A stretch of DNA of 38,753 nt from Verrucomicrobiota bacterium (GCA_018970725.1 JAGWVU010000045.1:1-38753); one strand, 5' to 3'. Numbered from the stretch's first letter, positions 28,401-36,130 are shown. The notes: generated from the letters alone by a model not told the origin. Made by a program: numbers and translations.

Positions 28401-28512
28401 CCAACAAGGGTTCAGACCGGCGCCGTTGCAGATGCATCGCTATCGCATCAGCGATGCGAAGGCCGCCGAATTCGGCGCCCGGGAATGGGATCGTGGCAGT
28501 GTGGTGGGATAG
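16444..28512 (+). CDS. Hybrid type I PKS-NRPS megasynthase with a terminal AAR-like reductase domain
   Basis: A single 4,022-residue polypeptide. Domain order with approximate residues: KS 11-435, AT 540-860, DH 908-1185, C-methyltransferase 1250-1590, structural psiKR 1625-1830, ER 1840-2160, KR 2175-2385, ACP 2440-2520, condensation 2555-2990, adenylation 3025-3505, PCP 3525-3600, acyl-ACP-reductase-like 3620-4005. All carrier and catalytic landmarks appear intact. The expected product is a reduced, C-methylated polyketide acyl chain joined to an amino acid, probably glycine, and released reductively. There is no loading module, thioesterase or docking domain. With one fully reducing PKS module, iteration is likely, as in fungal HR-PKS-NRPS enzymes; this is inference. 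The start is ATG 16444, since an in-frame TAA lies 19 nt upstream and the KS begins at residue 11. The gene stands alone; both downstream and upstream neighbours are on the other strand. Confidence 0.95.
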   Translation: MDTNRNGSSQREPLAIVGIGCRFPGGVDDTESFWKLLKEGRSGIIEVPANRWNRERFYHPDTSIPRKMHTKWGGFVDNLDHFDAQFWGISPREALRMDPQQRWLLECSWEALENAGYRPSKLAGTRTGVYVGIASNDYAQVQMTSPEDVDVHTNSGATLSIASNRIAYLLDLKGPALSVDTACSSALVAINLGCKDMWSGEIDHALVGGVNALLTPDTSIGFSKATMLSPSGQCFAFDDRANGYVRGEGAGMMFLVPLSKALANGDRIYATVRAAVINQDGHTSSMTVPGQETQAAMLIEAYQQAGFPPSRVTYMEAHGTGTPVGDPIETNALGEVLSQGRDKKNKCLIGSVKTNIGHLESGSGAAGMVKAALVLHKGMVPPNLNFKKPNPNIDFDGLKLKVVTELTPLKTPDGSLPVASVNSFGFGGTNAHIVLEAPPLPTPLEKPADAAARPLLLPISGKDEGTLRAYADRYRRYLEDESIDLAEVCFSAGARKEHHDKRAVVMGRTAAELRDRLRQVAKGHEDVPGVFFGSAADESHPTVFVYTGQGAQWWKMGQELLRTEPVFRRTIEEIDAEVRKLADWSLLEEMTKPSEQSSNINRTYIAQPAIFALQVALTELWKSWGVVPHKVVGHSVGEVAAAYAAGVYTLSDAVKVIVHRSRLQEQTGGDGNKGRMYAVGLSESEAREWLAGYEGVIEVAVVNSPTLVTLAGDRIPLEELSAKLEAAGKFVRMLRINYAFHTFQMMPIKDELLEALGDIRPRPTTIPYISTVTGGVMRGEELDAHYWWRNVREAVLFAPAVMNLIRGGERLFLEIGPHPALQGPINECLQEQKRKGAVFHSLSRKSVEIEEMLGNFARLHLYGREVDWRAVNQAAGQFLPQPSYPWNRERFWLESEEGTHLRCSPTVHPLLGVRIGATKPTFEFYLDPRLFPYLEDHRFWDSIIFPAAGYGEIGLALCRELYPGEDYCVEELEAKKALFVSESKVPTVRVVFDEGDRSFSVYSNPSKNSLKEWELNAQGRLRKLGQPVPAQADFAAIKDRMVKHFDHEAYYKDYLDAGYQFGPNFQHLQNVWRRSHESLAEIVVPASIQADLKGYRFHPAVLDALFHGVKGAQVVPDDAKGSDYFYLPASVGRIRIFEEPIPTTLWAHSRIHFDDGESLISNITVFNEHGHQIAEIVDFRVDRVDQKDEKEEELDNSFYQFRWEARRLKGSRTAGEVAFAPIPTVVKEVRGAMPLVYERHGLKAYYERFESRLDKAVEQFVINAFLDLGWSPVVGASVELEAFLNSLGILPTHRRLTNAHLDTLAAAGWLKAAGPGNWVVVKAPEPCDVLAELRALIAEFPQFASEAELQLVTGPALAAVLTGEADPVEMLFPGGKSIDALTTFYRQGGDFSANNELIGFAIQQLISTLPARRDLRILEVGAGTGSLTRTVLPVLPAHRAEYTFTDTSPAFLADAKRQFLDYPFVEYATFDIEKSPSAQGIDVAAYDLILATNVIHATSDLRNTLANLQSCLAPNGVLMFLEVTNERVTLNNVFGLLKGWWYYSDTELRPNSALLPRERWLSLLQEMGFRDVDFFVSSERSNECQQAVFLARAPGLTPAAPAEPAVEPATAETVVWLKPRSGTEALQTVLQTAGRKVVTVRPGAAFVIGGASDFTLDPLSKEHWVQLFQELGSAGHRVTTFVHGWTLDDPGTEISLDALRESQVHGTHSLRVLIHAMHQLKPSPAPKFYVVTRGRLSIAGEPLHSISTAPLTGFCRVANNEHPDWPVTTVDLDASPNAFEAEDLAAEILGPDLEFEIAYRSQVRHVNRLHRVKAEEVPLRRTDAVLPDGTVLPYRLEIDKPGVLQNLSLNVTPRIEPGPGEIEVQVKAGGINFRDVMKALGMYPGNPVDIRWFGDDVAGTVVRVGDGVTDLRPGDNVVGMAPYAFRSYATVHRDLVFRKPDHLSFEEAATLPTVFLTSHYALVHLARMEKGERVLIHAGTGGVGQAAIQIAQNLGLEIFSTAGSDEKRQLLRDMGVHHVMNSRTLDFADEVMRITNGEGVDCVLNSLAGDFIPKSFGCLRRFGRFIEIGKIDVYNNSKFGLEMLKNNISYFVVDLAQHLESKPAFIASMMRELEGHLFAKTYQALPHRVFPITEVVDAFRYMAQGKHVGKNVLTFDVPSIPIAPCTQEGHLFRPDRTYLITGGAGGFGFELAKWMGRNGARHLCLVSRSGPKDPAAGEIAAMRAEGIEVTDARASVTDPAAMRQIVATIQAGPAPLAGVIHGAMVINDLDIIDLDEEGFDRVVHPKMLGAWILHHLTLEIPLDLFVSFSSFSTVMGAVRQSNYNAGNAFLDAIAQHRRALGLPGLTFNWGALKGAGFVERNEKTEQYLELLGLSTYDMRETLSVFQRFMIRDVANLAASRIDWSSLSRFAALIASKTYSHVVGQDGEGEGGAIRSQILNAAADARQGLMENFLAEQVAGVFGTDVSKINKDVPLNQLGLDSLMAIELMNRVESQLGISVPMGAVLNGPNVRELSVPILESLLASAGDELAAGGGSASPGAPTASLPPLVISGKDRSEFPLTEGQKALWFLHQLAPQSPAYNLVFSSKITPLVDIPTMQEAFKGLFERHPMLDVTFHTVNGSPVQRIRKGRSVDFREHDATHLSEAEIKQLVMQHANQPFNLENGPVVRLELFRTADNAHITLLSIHHIISDAWSITLVMRDLIESYFSRKVGRMPEWEDVATRYHDFVTWEQVHLSGDSGARMLDYWKGQLEGAPLVLDLPTDRPRPPVQTFNGAAHGFKLDKKLTQAVVKLAETENVTLFTTLLSAFDFLLHRYCKQEDLIVGVPLAGRNQSELHSVVGYFINPVPVRSRVTGDASFRDFLAQTGQNVIGALENQHYPLSKLVDQLHVPRDPSRSPVFQVSFSMERIPGVDEQGIAVFLIGQGGHKFHIGDMTVETVDLTLRQAQFEITLVVEEAGGELYGCWQYNADLFDQATIASLNDLYAQVLREVTSDPAKPLSAINLLTASEQGKILEAWNATEADYPGDELLHDLVAGQVVATPDKIAVRCGGDTLTFNQLDRKADGLAQCLAEAGVGPDQPVALLADRSCAMVVGTLGILKAGGCYVPMDPDFPAQRLEMMLADAKPKVLVTQRRLVNQLPKGSWKVVCLEDIEATDSGPVVKGLRPESLAYIIYTSGSTGVPKGVEISHQAAVNFLCSMRETPGLGSNDRLLAVTTLSFDISLLEIYLPLLTGAECVIASRDEVKDGRHLGHMLDEFDITVMQATPATWQMLLDGGWTGKSDLRIFSGGEPLGRRLADQLLPACRELWNLYGPTETTVWSTCTRVSPGSGTIHIGKPIANTTIYLLDEHLMPVPAGFVGDLFIGGDGLARGYHQQPALTAEKFVQVTLPNGKTERLYKTGDLARWNRDGNLECLGRADFQIKLRGVRMELDDIESHLFSHSRVRQAVVAKRDDLPGGPNLVAYVIPDGPSEGLIPDLRSHLAERLPESMRPAFYCIVDSFPLTPNRKVDRKRLPAPKIDRSGLETAYLAPTTASEFLLSDIFEEAFGAKVGIRDNFFEMGGDSLLAVRILAHASEAFNRHIPVEAFLRYPTIEQLADYLHRTEDREDLEAGLPAGAIDLDAIAASGHIELEFVDDGDVLPKVDAVALACIPDAFVAVSGLGRDELIARWFRHQPRLSSIYELPTGKIGLIVLPMFELDIFKDEAGLQRSIVLALEMASRMGARTVSLTGMLPSATEDGVRVSDWVKGRKKFPAITTGDATRTATIIKTIEGTLEKTGRKFANESVAFIGLKSIGKAALRLALEVLPHPREILLADPYLKESALTAFRDEIVKRGFKGRISVHPNGGGIPAPVYDASFVVGTTSIPGILDIGRLAPGTIVVDYSFPSSFRLHEAVRRLESDGDILFTTGGELHLAKNVIKETIYLPTASQELAGDFDTRAMSMLAGRHPHEITGCIVVSLLTGMVKDVKPTLGPVAPEDVLAHYQFLAQQGFRPAPLQMHRYRISDAKAAEFGAREWDRGSVVG
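16474..23997 (+). other. Fully reducing, methylating PKS module: KS-AT-DH-cMT-psiKR-ER-KR-ACP
   Basis: KS has Cys183 in DTACSS, His318 in [12 protein letters not shown] and His358 in NIGHLES, so it should condense. AT has Ser635 in GHSVGE and a YAFH motif, closer to malonyl-type HAFH than methylmalonyl-type YASH, so malonyl-CoA is the likely extender. DH has His937 in an HxxxDxxxxP variant (usual HxxxGxxxxP) and Asp1103 in [11 protein letters not shown]. The methyltransferase has [10 protein letters not shown] at about 1417-1426 and NVIHAT. ER has the NADPH loop [11 protein letters not shown] at 1977-1987. KR has TGGAGGFG at 2181-2188, Ser2310 and Tyr2323 in [12 protein letters not shown], and IND in place of LDD, suggesting a B-type ketoreductase. 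The ACP has Ser2481 in GLDSLM. Branches would derive from SAM, not from methylmalonyl-CoA. Confidence 0.9.
24106..27240 (+). other. NRPS module C-A-PCP, adenylation code close to glycine
   Basis: The condensation domain starts at [13 protein letters not shown] (residue 2558) and has HHIISDAW with His2686, His2687 and Asp2691; the usual DG is DA. The adenylation domain has A3 [11 protein letters not shown] (3173-3183), A4 FDIS, A5 YGPTET and A10 NRKVDRK with Lys3506. By alignment to the GrsA positions I read Asp3219, Ile3220, Leu3223, Gln3262, Phe3285, Gly3287, Leu3309, Val3317, Trp3318 and Lys3506, i.e. DILQFGLVWK. This agrees at 8 of 10 positions with the established glycine code DILQLGLIWK. 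The PCP has Ser3562 in GGDSLLAVR. No epimerisation, cyclisation or oxidation domain is present. Confidence 0.85.
27300..28509 (+). other. C-terminal domain resembling long-chain acyl-ACP reductase (AAR, COG5322 type)
   Basis: From about residue 3620 to the end, the sequence follows cyanobacterial AAR block by block: [13 protein letters not shown] against [25 protein letters not shown] (TTGDAT at 3754-3759) against TTGNTHTAYV, then a Rossmann strand with GLKSIG (3788-3793), then [12 protein letters not shown] and a TTGGELH segment against [20 protein letters not shown] places Cys3953 on the AAR cysteine that accepts the acyl group (Cys294 in Synechococcus elongatus), and GFRPAPL aligns with GFQPLAL. 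AAR reduces acyl-ACP thioesters to fatty aldehydes with NADPH, so a carrier-bound thioester from the adjacent PCP is a natural in-cis substrate. The second glycine of the nucleotide loop is Lys3790, which may alter cofactor binding. I compared from memory of the AAR sequence, without a structural check. Confidence 0.75.
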
Positions 28513-28529
28513 CGGCCCGAATCCCCCTG

Positions 28530-29216
28530 TCACGCCTTCACCAGCACCGTGACCAACAGGATGTAAAACGTCAGGATCATGGAAAACAGGGGGAACTGGA
28601 GCGGCGGAGGCAGACTGTAGACCAACGCGACCGCGGGCAGCCAAACCAACCAGTTGGTGAGGATGACCGAGAGATAGGTTTTGCGCAGCACCCTGCCGTT
28701 CCTCAGCGCCCAGGCCCTCGCCAGGCTGCGGTGCTCCACCCACGACACATAGATCAGGTAGGATGGCACCGCCCAGAACACGCTGTAAACAAACTGGTCC
28801 ACCAGCAGCTTGATCCCGACCGTGCGCCAATCCGTTCCGCTCCCGAAGATCCGTCCTTGGAGTCGATAGAACCAGTCGATCTCCACTCCGCGGTAAGCCC
28901 AGTAAACCGCGCCCCAAAAAAGCCTCCGGGTGCGGCCCGGCCCTGACTCCAGTCCCATCAATTTTTGCACCAAGGCAGGGACAAGCACTGCCGCAAGGAT
29001 CGTGGCCACGGCGGCAAACAGATAGGATCCCCGCGTCTTGAGATCCCCCACCGCTTCCCAAAAGCGCCCGGTCTCCGGCCAGCGATAGTAACTCACCACC
29101 AACCCGGTCACGGCAAGGTTCAAGCCGAGGCAGGCCCACCGGTTCTGGTGAAGGGTCGACCGGATCGCCTCGCGAATTCCGTCGCCCCGGTCGTCAATCG
29201 GTTCGGGTGCCGCCAT
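28530..29216 (-). CDS. Mpv17/PMP22-like integral membrane protein
   Basis: A 228-residue membrane protein with about four to five hydrophobic segments. Its second half follows the order of the eukaryotic Mpv17/PMP22 family: IDWFYRLQGRIF where that family has HFWYxxLD, then KLLVDQFVYSVFWAVP where it has KxxxDQxxxxP, then SVILTNWLVWLPAVALVYSLPPPLQFPL where it has LLTNYxxWPAVQxxNFxxVPxxYR. The biochemical role of that family (a peroxisomal or mitochondrial inner-membrane channel) is debated, so no function is assigned. ATG 29216 is preferred over an upstream GTG at 29246 because GGGAG lies 6 nt before it. It is convergent with the PKS-NRPS (17-nt gap) and divergent from the metallophosphoesterase. 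The family call rests on motif order only. Confidence 0.6.
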   Translation of the reverse strand: MAAPEPIDDRGDGIREAIRSTLHQNRWACLGLNLAVTGLVVSYYRWPETGRFWEAVGDLKTRGSYLFAAVATILAAVLVPALVQKLMGLESGPGRTRRLFWGAVYWAYRGVEIDWFYRLQGRIFGSGTDWRTVGIKLLVDQFVYSVFWAVPSYLIYVSWVEHRSLARAWALRNGRVLRKTYLSVILTNWLVWLPAVALVYSLPPPLQFPLFSMILTFYILLVTVLVKA

Positions 29217-29405
29217 AATTTGCTCCCGACCATCCGCCGGTCCCACCGTTCATCAAGCGCTCCGTGCATCCTTTCACGAAGCCAACCATCATCCCGCTTC
29301 ACCGGCGGCTCCTGCGCCAAGGCGGTGGGCGGGGCGGCGACCAGAAAAGGCCAACGCTTTCGTTGCGGATTTCCACTCCTGCCAGAAAACTGGGAGCGCG
29401 TCCCC

Positions 29406-30323
29406 ATGCCGTTCTCCAATCTTCCCTACCCGCTTCCTCCCAGCCGCGGTCTCGGCTCGCACCTCGCCTCCCTGATTCCGCAGCGATGGCAGGAGACGCT
29501 CCGCATGGTCGCTGACCGTTGGGGCGGGGAGCGTCACCTCGTGGAAATCACCACGCCCTCCCTCTCCTTGGATCTTGGCCGCGACGCGCCGGCGCGGGTG
29601 CGGATCGCTTTGCTCGCGGATTTTCATTACGATCCGCTCCATGAGGCGGCGTATTTCCAGTCCTGCACCACGCGCACCCGGGACTTGCAGCCCGATTTGG
29701 TCTTCCTGTTGGGTGACTTCTCCTCCCATGATCCTGCCGCTCTGCCCGAACTGGCCCGGATCTTGTGCCAGATCGACGCGCCGGGTGGCACCTACGCCAT
29801 TCTGGGAAACCATGATCACCTCGCCGGGGACGACATCATCACCTCCATGCTCGAGGAATCGGGCATTCCCGTGTGGCGCAATCGGTTCCAACGCATTGCA
29901 GTCGCCGGAGGAAGTCTCGCGGTGGTGGCGTTCGACTCCGTGACCTGCCGTTACCCCCGATTCGATTTGCTCGACCAGTGCGGACCGGGCGAGCGCGCGA
30001 TCGTGCTTTGTCATGAACCGGATATCTTCAACCATACCGCGCGGCATCCCAACACGGCGCTCCAACTCTCCGGTCACACCCACGGCGGCCAAGTGCTCCT
30101 CCCGCTGATCGGCTCCCCGCTTCTGCCCCGGCTCGGCAGGCGCTACGTCCGGGGGCACCATCGCCGGGCCACCAGCCAACTCTATGTGAACCGGGGCCTT
30201 GGGACGGGCCACCTCCATATCCGCTGGCGGGCCCGCCCGGAAATCACTCTGCTGACGCTGGAAAACGTCGGGCACGAAAAAGGGACGAGCCTCACGGCCC
30301 GTCCCATGTCACCGAGCGCTTGA
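29406..30323 (+). CDS. Metallophosphoesterase (calcineurin-like, YkuE/YaeI type)
   Basis: Dinuclear-metal phosphoesterase of 305 residues; the substrate is unknown, with members acting on phospholipids or nucleotides. All metal-ligand motifs are present: LLADFHYD (Asp72, His74), LLGDFSSHD, LGNHDHL, LCHEPDIF and SGHTHGGQV. The N-terminal 60 residues lack the transmembrane helix or Tat signal of many YkuE-like enzymes, so the protein appears cytoplasmic or peripheral. ATG 29406 is preceded by GGGAG at 9 nt; the open frame runs further upstream without family similarity. Its last codons contain, on the opposite strand, the intrinsic terminator of the ppdK gene. It is divergent from the Mpv17-like gene and convergent with ppdK (12-nt gap). 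Confidence 0.88.
   Translation: MPFSNLPYPLPPSRGLGSHLASLIPQRWQETLRMVADRWGGERHLVEITTPSLSLDLGRDAPARVRIALLADFHYDPLHEAAYFQSCTTRTRDLQPDLVFLLGDFSSHDPAALPELARILCQIDAPGGTYAILGNHDHLAGDDIITSMLEESGIPVWRNRFQRIAVAGGSLAVVAFDSVTCRYPRFDLLDQCGPGERAIVLCHEPDIFNHTARHPNTALQLSGHTHGGQVLLPLIGSPLLPRLGRRYVRGHHRRATSQLYVNRGLGTGHLHIRWRARPEITLLTLENVGHEKGTSLTARPMSPSA
30277..30305 (-). terminator. Intrinsic terminator of ppdK inside the metallophosphoesterase 3' end
   Basis: On the minus strand, GGGACGGGCC (30305-30296) pairs with GGCTCGTCCC (30291-30282) across a GTGA loop: a 10-bp stem with one G-U pair and a GNRA-type tetraloop. TTTTT follows immediately (30281-30277). The stem begins 31 nt after the ppdK stop codon, at the right place and strand to end that transcript. 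It overlaps codons near the end of the convergent metallophosphoesterase gene. Confidence 0.8.
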
Positions 30324-30335
30324 GGCGCCGGGAAT

Positions 30336-33032
30336 TCAACCCTCCAGGGCCGCCTGGGCCGCCGCAAGGCGGGCGATCGGAATCCGGAACGGACTGCAGC
30401 TGACGTAATTGAGACCGACGCGGTGACAGAACTTCACCGACTCGGGATCCCCACCGTGCTCGCCACAGATGCCGAGCTTGATGCCCGGCCGGGCCGCCTT
30501 GCCCTTCTCGACCGCAAGCTTGATGAGTTGCCCCACGCCGTCCTGATCGATCGTCGCAAACGGGTTCTTGGCCAGAATATCGGCCTCTTGATACGCGCCA
30601 AGGAAGCCGGCGCTATCGTCCCGGCTCATCCCTAGCGCCGTCTGGGTCAGGTCGTTCGTGCCGAAGCTGAAGAACTGGGCGGACTCGGCGATCTCATCCG
30701 CGGTCAGGGCGGCGCGCGGGATTTCAATCATCGTGCCCACCAGATAAGTGAACTCGACTCCGCGGGACTTCTGGACCTCTGCGGCCACCTGATGGATCAG
30801 TTCCACCTGGAGATCGAGTTCCTTTTTGAACCCGACAAGGGGCACCATGACCTCCGGATGGACTTCGATGCCGCGGGACTTGACATCCGCCGCCGCTTCG
30901 AAAATGGCCCGGGCCTGCATCCGGGTGATCTCCGGGTAAACGATCCCGAGACGGCAACCGCGGTGACCGAGCATCGGGTTCGCCTCGTGAAGCTGATGAA
31001 TCCGCTCGCTGATCCGCTCGGGGCTCACCCCGATCTTGGCAGCCAGCGCCTGAATCTGCTCCGGCGTCATCGTGCCGATGAACTCGTGGAGCGGCGGATC
31101 GAGCAGACGAATGGTCCCGGGACGACCTTGGAGCGCCTCGAAGATTCCGGTGAAATCCTCACGCTGGTAGGGAAGAAGCTTGGCCAGGGCTGCCTCGCGG
31201 GCTTCCTTGGTTTCCGCCAGAATCATCTCCCGCACCGCGTCGATCCGGTCCCCTTCAAAGAACATGTGCTCCGTCCGGGTCAAGCCGATGCCTTCCGCGC
31301 CGAAACCGATGGCCCGACGGACCTGCTCCGGATCGTCAGAGTTGGTGCGGACGCCGAGCTGGCGACGCGCATCCACCCAGCTCATGAGCTTCTCCCACTT
31401 GGCGAAGAGCGGCGAGTTGGCAGGGTCAAGGGTCTTCTCCACGAGCACCTGGATGATTTCCGAAGGAGCCGTCGCGATTTTCCCCGCATAGATGTTCCCG
31501 GAGGTCCCGTTGATCGAGATATAATCTCCCTCGCGGAGGGTCACATCGTCGGCGGTCACGGTCTTCTCGTGGTAGTCGATGACCACCTCGGTGGCGCCAC
31601 AAACGCAGATCTTGCCCATCTGACGGGCCACGAGCGCAGCGTGCGAGGAAACCCCGCCGCGGGAGGTGAGGATCCCCTTGGCGGCGATCATCCCGCGAAG
31701 GTCTTCCGGAGAGGTCTCAACCCGGACCAACACCACGTCGTCGCCCTTCTCGGCAGCAGCCACGGCGTCGACCGCATTGAAGAAGATGCGGCCGGTGGCC
31801 GCCCCCGGACCGGCGGGAAGCCCTTTCCCGATACGCCGGGCACTCTTCTCGGCCGCGCTATCGAAGATGGGGGCGAGAACGTGGCTCAGGTCATCGGCCG
31901 GAATCCGCTTCACCGCGTCGTCTTCCGTGATGAGCCCTTCGGCCACCATGTCCACCGCGATGTTGATGGCTGCCAACCCGGTGCGCTTGCCGTTCCGGGT
32001 CTGGAGCATGAAAAGCTTGCCGTGCTCGACGGTGAACTCGACGTCCTGAACGTCCCTGAAATGGCTCTCCAGCTTCTTGAAAACCTCGACCAGTTGGGCA
32101 TAGGGCTCGGGGAGATCCCGCGCCATCTGGCTGATGTGGTGCGGCGTCCGGATCCCGGCCACGACATCCTCGCCTTGCGCGTTCACCAGATACTCGCCGT
32201 AGTAAACCTTCTCCCCATTGGCCGGGTCACGGGTGAACGCGACCCCGGTTCCAGAAGTATCGCCGGTGTTCCCGAAGACCATGGCCTGCACGTTCACCGC
32301 GGTGCCCCACTCGTGCGGGATGTTGTATTTGCGGCGGTAAACGATGGCGCGGTCATTCATCCATGAACCGAACACAGCCCCGATGGAGCCCCAGAGCTGG
32401 GCCCAGGCGTCTTCGGGGAATTCATTGCCGGTGCGGCTCTTGATCAGCGCCTTGAAACGCTTCACCAGTTCTTTGAGGTGATCGACGGTGAGGTTGATGT
32501 CCTCGGCGATCCCGACCTCGCCCTTCAACTCATGCATTACGGCCTCGAACGGCTCGTGGTGTTCCCCTTCCCGGGTCTGCACGCCCATGACGACGTCGCC
32601 ATACATCTGGACAAACCGGCGGTAAGAATCCCATGCGAACCGGGCGTTGCCGGTCTTCCGGGCGATTCCCTCCACCGCCTGATCATTGATGCCGAGGTTG
32701 AGGATCGTATCCATCATCCCGGGCATGGAGTCGCGCGCCCCGGACCGGACGGACAGGAGAAGCGGGTTTTCGGTGCAGCCGAACTTCTTGCCGAGCTCGC
32801 TTTCGAGCCGGGCGATGGCTTCCTGCACCTGCGATTTCAGTTCCTCGGGGTAGGCCCGGCCGTTGGCGTAGAAGTAGGTGCAGACCTCGGTGGAAACGGT
32901 GAATCCCGGAGGCACCGGAAGGCCGATCCGGCACATTTCCGCAAGGTTGGCGCCCTTGCCGCCGAGCAGAGCCTTCTGCTTGCCGTCACCGTCAGCGCCG
33001 GTGGGAGAGAAAAAATAAACGTATTTCGCCAT
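30336..33032 (-). CDS. ppdK: Pyruvate, phosphate dikinase
   Basis: Cytoplasmic enzyme interconverting pyruvate + ATP + Pi and phosphoenolpyruvate + AMP + PPi, linking glycolysis and gluconeogenesis. The 898 residues match bacterial PPDK. The N-terminal ATP-grasp region begins with [10 protein letters not shown] and contains [21 protein letters not shown]. The swivelling domain has the phosphorylated His464 in [18 protein letters not shown] (GGMTSHAA in many homologues). The C-terminal TIM barrel has the catalytic Cys856 in [11 protein letters not shown] and ends with [19 protein letters not shown]. The ATG at 33032 follows a C/A-rich leader with no Shine-Dalgarno. A candidate promoter lies about 45-70 nt upstream, and a strong intrinsic terminator follows the stop. 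It appears monocistronic. Confidence 0.97.
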   Translation of the reverse strand: MAKYVYFFSPTGADGDGKQKALLGGKGANLAEMCRIGLPVPPGFTVSTEVCTYFYANGRAYPEELKSQVQEAIARLESELGKKFGCTENPLLLSVRSGARDSMPGMMDTILNLGINDQAVEGIARKTGNARFAWDSYRRFVQMYGDVVMGVQTREGEHHEPFEAVMHELKGEVGIAEDINLTVDHLKELVKRFKALIKSRTGNEFPEDAWAQLWGSIGAVFGSWMNDRAIVYRRKYNIPHEWGTAVNVQAMVFGNTGDTSGTGVAFTRDPANGEKVYYGEYLVNAQGEDVVAGIRTPHHISQMARDLPEPYAQLVEVFKKLESHFRDVQDVEFTVEHGKLFMLQTRNGKRTGLAAINIAVDMVAEGLITEDDAVKRIPADDLSHVLAPIFDSAAEKSARRIGKGLPAGPGAATGRIFFNAVDAVAAAEKGDDVVLVRVETSPEDLRGMIAAKGILTSRGGVSSHAALVARQMGKICVCGATEVVIDYHEKTVTADDVTLREGDYISINGTSGNIYAGKIATAPSEIIQVLVEKTLDPANSPLFAKWEKLMSWVDARRQLGVRTNSDDPEQVRRAIGFGAEGIGLTRTEHMFFEGDRIDAVREMILAETKEAREAALAKLLPYQREDFTGIFEALQGRPGTIRLLDPPLHEFIGTMTPEQIQALAAKIGVSPERISERIHQLHEANPMLGHRGCRLGIVYPEITRMQARAIFEAAADVKSRGIEVHPEVMVPLVGFKKELDLQVELIHQVAAEVQKSRGVEFTYLVGTMIEIPRAALTADEIAESAQFFSFGTNDLTQTALGMSRDDSAGFLGAYQEADILAKNPFATIDQDGVGQLIKLAVEKGKAARPGIKLGICGEHGGDPESVKFCHRVGLNYVSCSPFRIPIARLAAAQAALEG

Positions 33033-33076
33033 GGTGTGGGGTGTCGGTTTGTCGCGTCTCTTTGATCGCGCCGCGC

Positions 33077-33104
33077 ATAGTAGTCGGCGTTTTCACCTTG
33101 TCAT
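33077..33104 (-). promoter_or_regulatory. Candidate sigma70-type promoter for ppdK
   Basis: Read on the minus strand, ATGACA (33104-33099, 5 of 6 matches to -35) and TACTAT (33082-33077, 4 of 6 to -10) are separated by 16 nt. They lie about 45-70 nt upstream of the ppdK ATG, in the 108-nt gap after the beta-helix gene. The call rests on consensus only. Confidence 0.35.
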
Positions 33105-33140
33105 CCGCGAATTTTTTCTGCGGGCCTTCAGAGGGGAATG

Positions 33141-34559
33141 TCAGGCCCCTTCCACCTCGCATTCCGCCTCGCGCTCCACGGGGGCGGAAAAGCGGTTCGA
33201 GGCCATCAGGTTTCCCCTTCCCCGCCCTTTCCAGACCACTGCCGCGCGGGTCATCGGAGCCTCCCGGGTATCGTGCAACTGGCAGGCCGTCACGGTCACG
33301 TCCGAGCAATCTGTCGCTTGCACCCCGGCGGGGCAGGGATCGCGGAAGAGGCAACCGTTGAGCACGATGCGGCGGCAGCGGTTCAGTTCGATCAGTGCCT
33401 CATGGACCCGCGCGGAACCCCCGGCCCAATCCTCCTCCTGCCACGTCGTCTTGCCTTCGGGCGCCCCGCGCACTTGCAGCCCCTGCAACACACAATCGCT
33501 GCAATCCTCGAGGAAGAGGTTGTTGTCGATCTGCTTGCCCGGCACCCAGTAGTTGTGGCCGAACACGTTCCCGGTCAGGGCGATGTCGTCGCAACCCTCC
33601 ATCCGCACGTTGTGCCGGTAGCCGCCGTAAATGTGATTGCCGGAGATCGCGAGCCCCCGGCAGGCGGTCAGGTGCAGATTGATCGCTTGATTTCCAATCA
33701 AGTTTCCGCTGATCGCTCCCATCCCGATCTGCAACACCCCGGTTGGATCCGGCCCGATGATGCGGATGTTGCATCCGTTCGGCGAGTGGGTCGCCTGAAT
33801 CGTGTTCGAGGCAATCGTGAATTCGCGGATCGACGGGGATTTCACGTCCGCGTTGGCTTCGCGGCAATCGAAGTAAATCTCGGCGGTCGCTTCCGTGGGA
33901 TCGAATCCCTCCTTCGCGAAGATCTTGAAGTTGTTGTATTCGATGTCGTTGCCGGTGATCTGGAGGTTGCGGATCTCCGAACGCTCGATCCGGATGCCGC
34001 CGAGCCGGTTGTAGCTGATGTGGTTTCCGGTGATATTGAACTGGTGGAGATTCACCCCGTCGCAAAACACTCCGGCCCCGGTGTTGTGGAAGATGTGGCA
34101 TCCGGTGATCAAAACGTTCCGGTTGCGCTTCACGAGCCGGATGCCGTGTCGCAACCGGCGCAGCAGCACGCCACTGAACGTCGCCTCCATCGTTCCCGTG
34201 ATCTCGATCCCGTCCGCTTCGGGATGCGCCCCGCGGATCTCGAGGTTGCTGATCTGCGGCATCCGCTGCCGCTCCCAAACCTCAGGCTTGAAACTGTCCG
34301 GCGCGGCCGAACCGCCATGGGTTCCGATGAAGCGGATCGCGGGCCCCGGCCCCTCCATGACAATCGTCGCGGTCCCTTGGCTGCCGTCGATCCCGATCCG
34401 GTTGAATCGTTGCAGGTCCACCTCCAGGGTCCGGGTGATCCGGTAGACGCCCCGGCTCAAGACCACCACCCCGTCCCCGGTCCGCAAAACGTGCGACAAC
34501 GCTTCGGTGTCGTCGGTCACACCGTCCCCGGCGGCCCCGAAATCGCGGACGCGGCTCAT
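33141..34559 (-). CDS. Right-handed parallel beta-helix protein (pectate-lyase-3-like)
   Basis: A 472-residue protein of the parallel beta-helix fold shared by polysaccharide lyases, GH28-like hydrolases and phage-type tailspikes. The N-terminus VRDFGAAGDGVTDDTEAL is the typical opening of Pectate_lyase_3 domains. From about residue 105 on, PbH1-type repeats with N/G turns recur: VLITGCHIFHNTGAGV, FNITGNHISYNRLGGI, LQITGNDIEYNN, LAISGNHIYGG, IALTGNVFGHN. No catalytic site can be assigned. No signal peptide is visible, although the upstream partner has one. ATG 34559 overlaps the stop of the beta-propeller gene in ATGA, so the two are translationally coupled, which also fixes the start. It is probably involved in binding or processing a polysaccharide; this is inference from the fold. 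Confidence 0.85.
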   Translation of the reverse strand: MSRVRDFGAAGDGVTDDTEALSHVLRTGDGVVVLSRGVYRITRTLEVDLQRFNRIGIDGSQGTATIVMEGPGPAIRFIGTHGGSAAPDSFKPEVWERQRMPQISNLEIRGAHPEADGIEITGTMEATFSGVLLRRLRHGIRLVKRNRNVLITGCHIFHNTGAGVFCDGVNLHQFNITGNHISYNRLGGIRIERSEIRNLQITGNDIEYNNFKIFAKEGFDPTEATAEIYFDCREANADVKSPSIREFTIASNTIQATHSPNGCNIRIIGPDPTGVLQIGMGAISGNLIGNQAINLHLTACRGLAISGNHIYGGYRHNVRMEGCDDIALTGNVFGHNYWVPGKQIDNNLFLEDCSDCVLQGLQVRGAPEGKTTWQEEDWAGGSARVHEALIELNRCRRIVLNGCLFRDPCPAGVQATDCSDVTVTACQLHDTREAPMTRAAVVWKGRGRGNLMASNRFSAPVEREAECEVEGA

Positions 34560-36130
34560 GGGGCCGGATTGGGTTGGGCGGCCCGGGAGAGATCGTAGCA
34601 GACGATCCGGTCCCGGGTGCGGAGCACCGCCAGGTTCTCATGGAGGGCCGGGGTGGCGCAGGCAAGCGCCCCCACTTTGGCACGACCCAAAATCCGGTGA
34701 CCGGCCGGATCCGCCGCGATCATGGCGAGAAAGCCGCCGTTGTTCTCATAAACCAGCAGCCGTTCCCCGGCGACCAACGGCGAGGAGAGGTCGGAGGATC
34801 GTTCCACTTCCCATTTGGTTTCTCCGGTCCGGAGATCGGTGCAGAGGTGCCGGTTGCTCCCGAGGTGAAAGGCCAATCCCCCGTGAATGATCGGGCTGGC
34901 GTCATAACGGCGGGCTACGAAGCCCTTGCTCCAAAGGGGGTGCGCCCCCTCCTTGGAGAGCTGGAATGCACTCAGGTTGTGGCCCTCCGCCTTCCCCAGA
35001 GCCAGGCAGACATCCCCCGAAACCACCGGCGTCGAAGCTCCTCCTCCCGGTTGTTTCCAGCGGATCGTCCCCGTCGCCACCTCCAGGCCCATCAGTTCCC
35101 CGTTCTCGGCGTTGCACAAAATCAGGTCCTTCCATGGCACCGGGGAGCCGTTGCCTACCCGGAAATCTCCGTTGCGCCAGACCAGCTTGCCGCTCGCGGC
35201 ATCGAGGGCGCAAAGCTGTCCGGTGTCGACAATCACCAGACCGTCCATGACCAGCGGCGAAAAGGCGATCCCACGTTTGGTGCCGACCGGCGCGGACCAA
35301 ACCACTTTCCCGGTTCCGGCCTCAAGACAGTAGACCTTGGTGCTGAGCGCCGTGTAGAGCCTGCCTCCGGCCACCGCCGGGGTCACCGACGCGACCCGTC
35401 CGGCCGCGTGTCCCTCCGCCTCGAAGCGCCACAACTCCTTGCCGTCCTTCAGATCAAAGCAGAGCGCGGCATCACTCCCCACGACCTTGGTGTTCGGCAC
35501 CGCAGCCAAGACCTTCTCCGCCGTGGCCGGATCCGTCCACTTCTGCTCCGCGACCCAAGCCCGCAAGGCCTCCACGTTCTCGAACTCCTTGTCGACGATC
35601 GGTTTGATCCGATCGAAATCGTCGAGCGGGGTGGCCGTTTTCCCGAGCTTGAACCGTTGCTGGATCCAGCCGTCGAGCATCAACCGCTGCTTGTCGTCCA
35701 TGTTCGTCTCCATCCACTCCTTGATCCAGTCGTCCAGCGCCTTGCCCCGCAGCCGGGGACTCAGGTTGATCCGGTCGTTCTCAAACTTGGCCCGCAACTC
35801 CGGCGAAAACGTCGTGGACCGGGCCCCCATGTCCCCGTAGATCCGGTTGGTCAGGATCCGCGTGTTCGTCGGGACGTCCCGGTGCCAGACCAGGGTGAGG
35901 AACACCTTGCCCCCGGCGATCACCGGACTGCCATGGCCACCGTAATGGTCGGACGGGATCTCCGTGGTTTCCCAAACCTTGGCGGGCACAAATCCCTCGG
36001 GCCACGAATCCGGAAGTTTCGCGTCCGGGACCACGCCGTCACGAGCTGGTCCACGCCATTGGGGCCAGTCGGCACGAGCCGCCGGCGCGGCGGCCAGCGC
36101 CACCGCAAAGAGAAAACGCACCATGAGCAT
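34556..36130 (-). CDS. Exported PQQ-like beta-propeller repeat protein
   Basis: A 524-residue protein of the PQQ-like (PQQ_2) beta-propeller family that is abundant in Planctomycetes and Verrucomicrobia; its role is unknown. The N-terminus MLMVRFLFAVALAAAPAARA is a Sec signal peptide, followed at once by the family opening DWPQWRGPARDGVVPD. Propeller blades have W-rich repeats: DGKELWRFEAEGHAAG, GTGKVVWSAPVG, ASGKLVWRNGDF, ATGTIRWKQPG, RTGETKWEVE. A mainly helical insert (about residues 100-215) sits between the first blades. No quinoprotein dehydrogenase active-site residues are evident. The start is ATG 36130 or ATG 36124; both precede the signal peptide and neither has a strong Shine-Dalgarno. 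The downstream beta-helix gene is coupled by a 4-nt overlap. Confidence 0.85.
   Translation of the reverse strand: MLMVRFLFAVALAAAPAARADWPQWRGPARDGVVPDAKLPDSWPEGFVPAKVWETTEIPSDHYGGHGSPVIAGGKVFLTLVWHRDVPTNTRILTNRIYGDMGARSTTFSPELRAKFENDRINLSPRLRGKALDDWIKEWMETNMDDKQRLMLDGWIQQRFKLGKTATPLDDFDRIKPIVDKEFENVEALRAWVAEQKWTDPATAEKVLAAVPNTKVVGSDAALCFDLKDGKELWRFEAEGHAAGRVASVTPAVAGGRLYTALSTKVYCLEAGTGKVVWSAPVGTKRGIAFSPLVMDGLVIVDTGQLCALDAASGKLVWRNGDFRVGNGSPVPWKDLILCNAENGELMGLEVATGTIRWKQPGGGASTPVVSGDVCLALGKAEGHNLSAFQLSKEGAHPLWSKGFVARRYDASPIIHGGLAFHLGSNRHLCTDLRTGETKWEVERSSDLSSPLVAGERLLVYENNGGFLAMIAADPAGHRILGRAKVGALACATPALHENLAVLRTRDRIVCYDLSRAAQPNPAP

Noticed and set aside
27300-28509. Terminal domain as an SDR-type thioester reductase or a thioesterase
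   Set aside because: There is no GxSxG-type thioesterase nucleophile and no TGxxGFLG/YxxxK pattern of R domains; the AAR-like cysteine and flanking blocks fit better.
28531-28553. GTCACG/CGTGAC inverted repeat just after the PKS-NRPS stop as a terminator
   Set aside because: The loop is long (13 nt), there is no T-run, and it lies inside the coding end of the Mpv17-like gene.
25129-29139. A 1,336-codon open frame on the minus strand opposite the NRPS part of the megasynthase
   Set aside because: The plus strand has continuous, motif-perfect PKS-NRPS sequence here. The antisense frame is a mirror of its G/C-rich codon bias and shows no domain; it even runs across the real Mpv17-like gene.
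30900-31900. Short plus-strand frames opposite ppdK
   Set aside because: PPDK is continuous and motif-complete across this stretch; the plus-strand frames have no domain content.
33138-34598. A 486-codon plus-strand frame opposite the beta-helix gene
   Set aside because: It is a codon-bias shadow; the minus strand has clear beta-helix repeats and an ATGA overlap with its operon partner.
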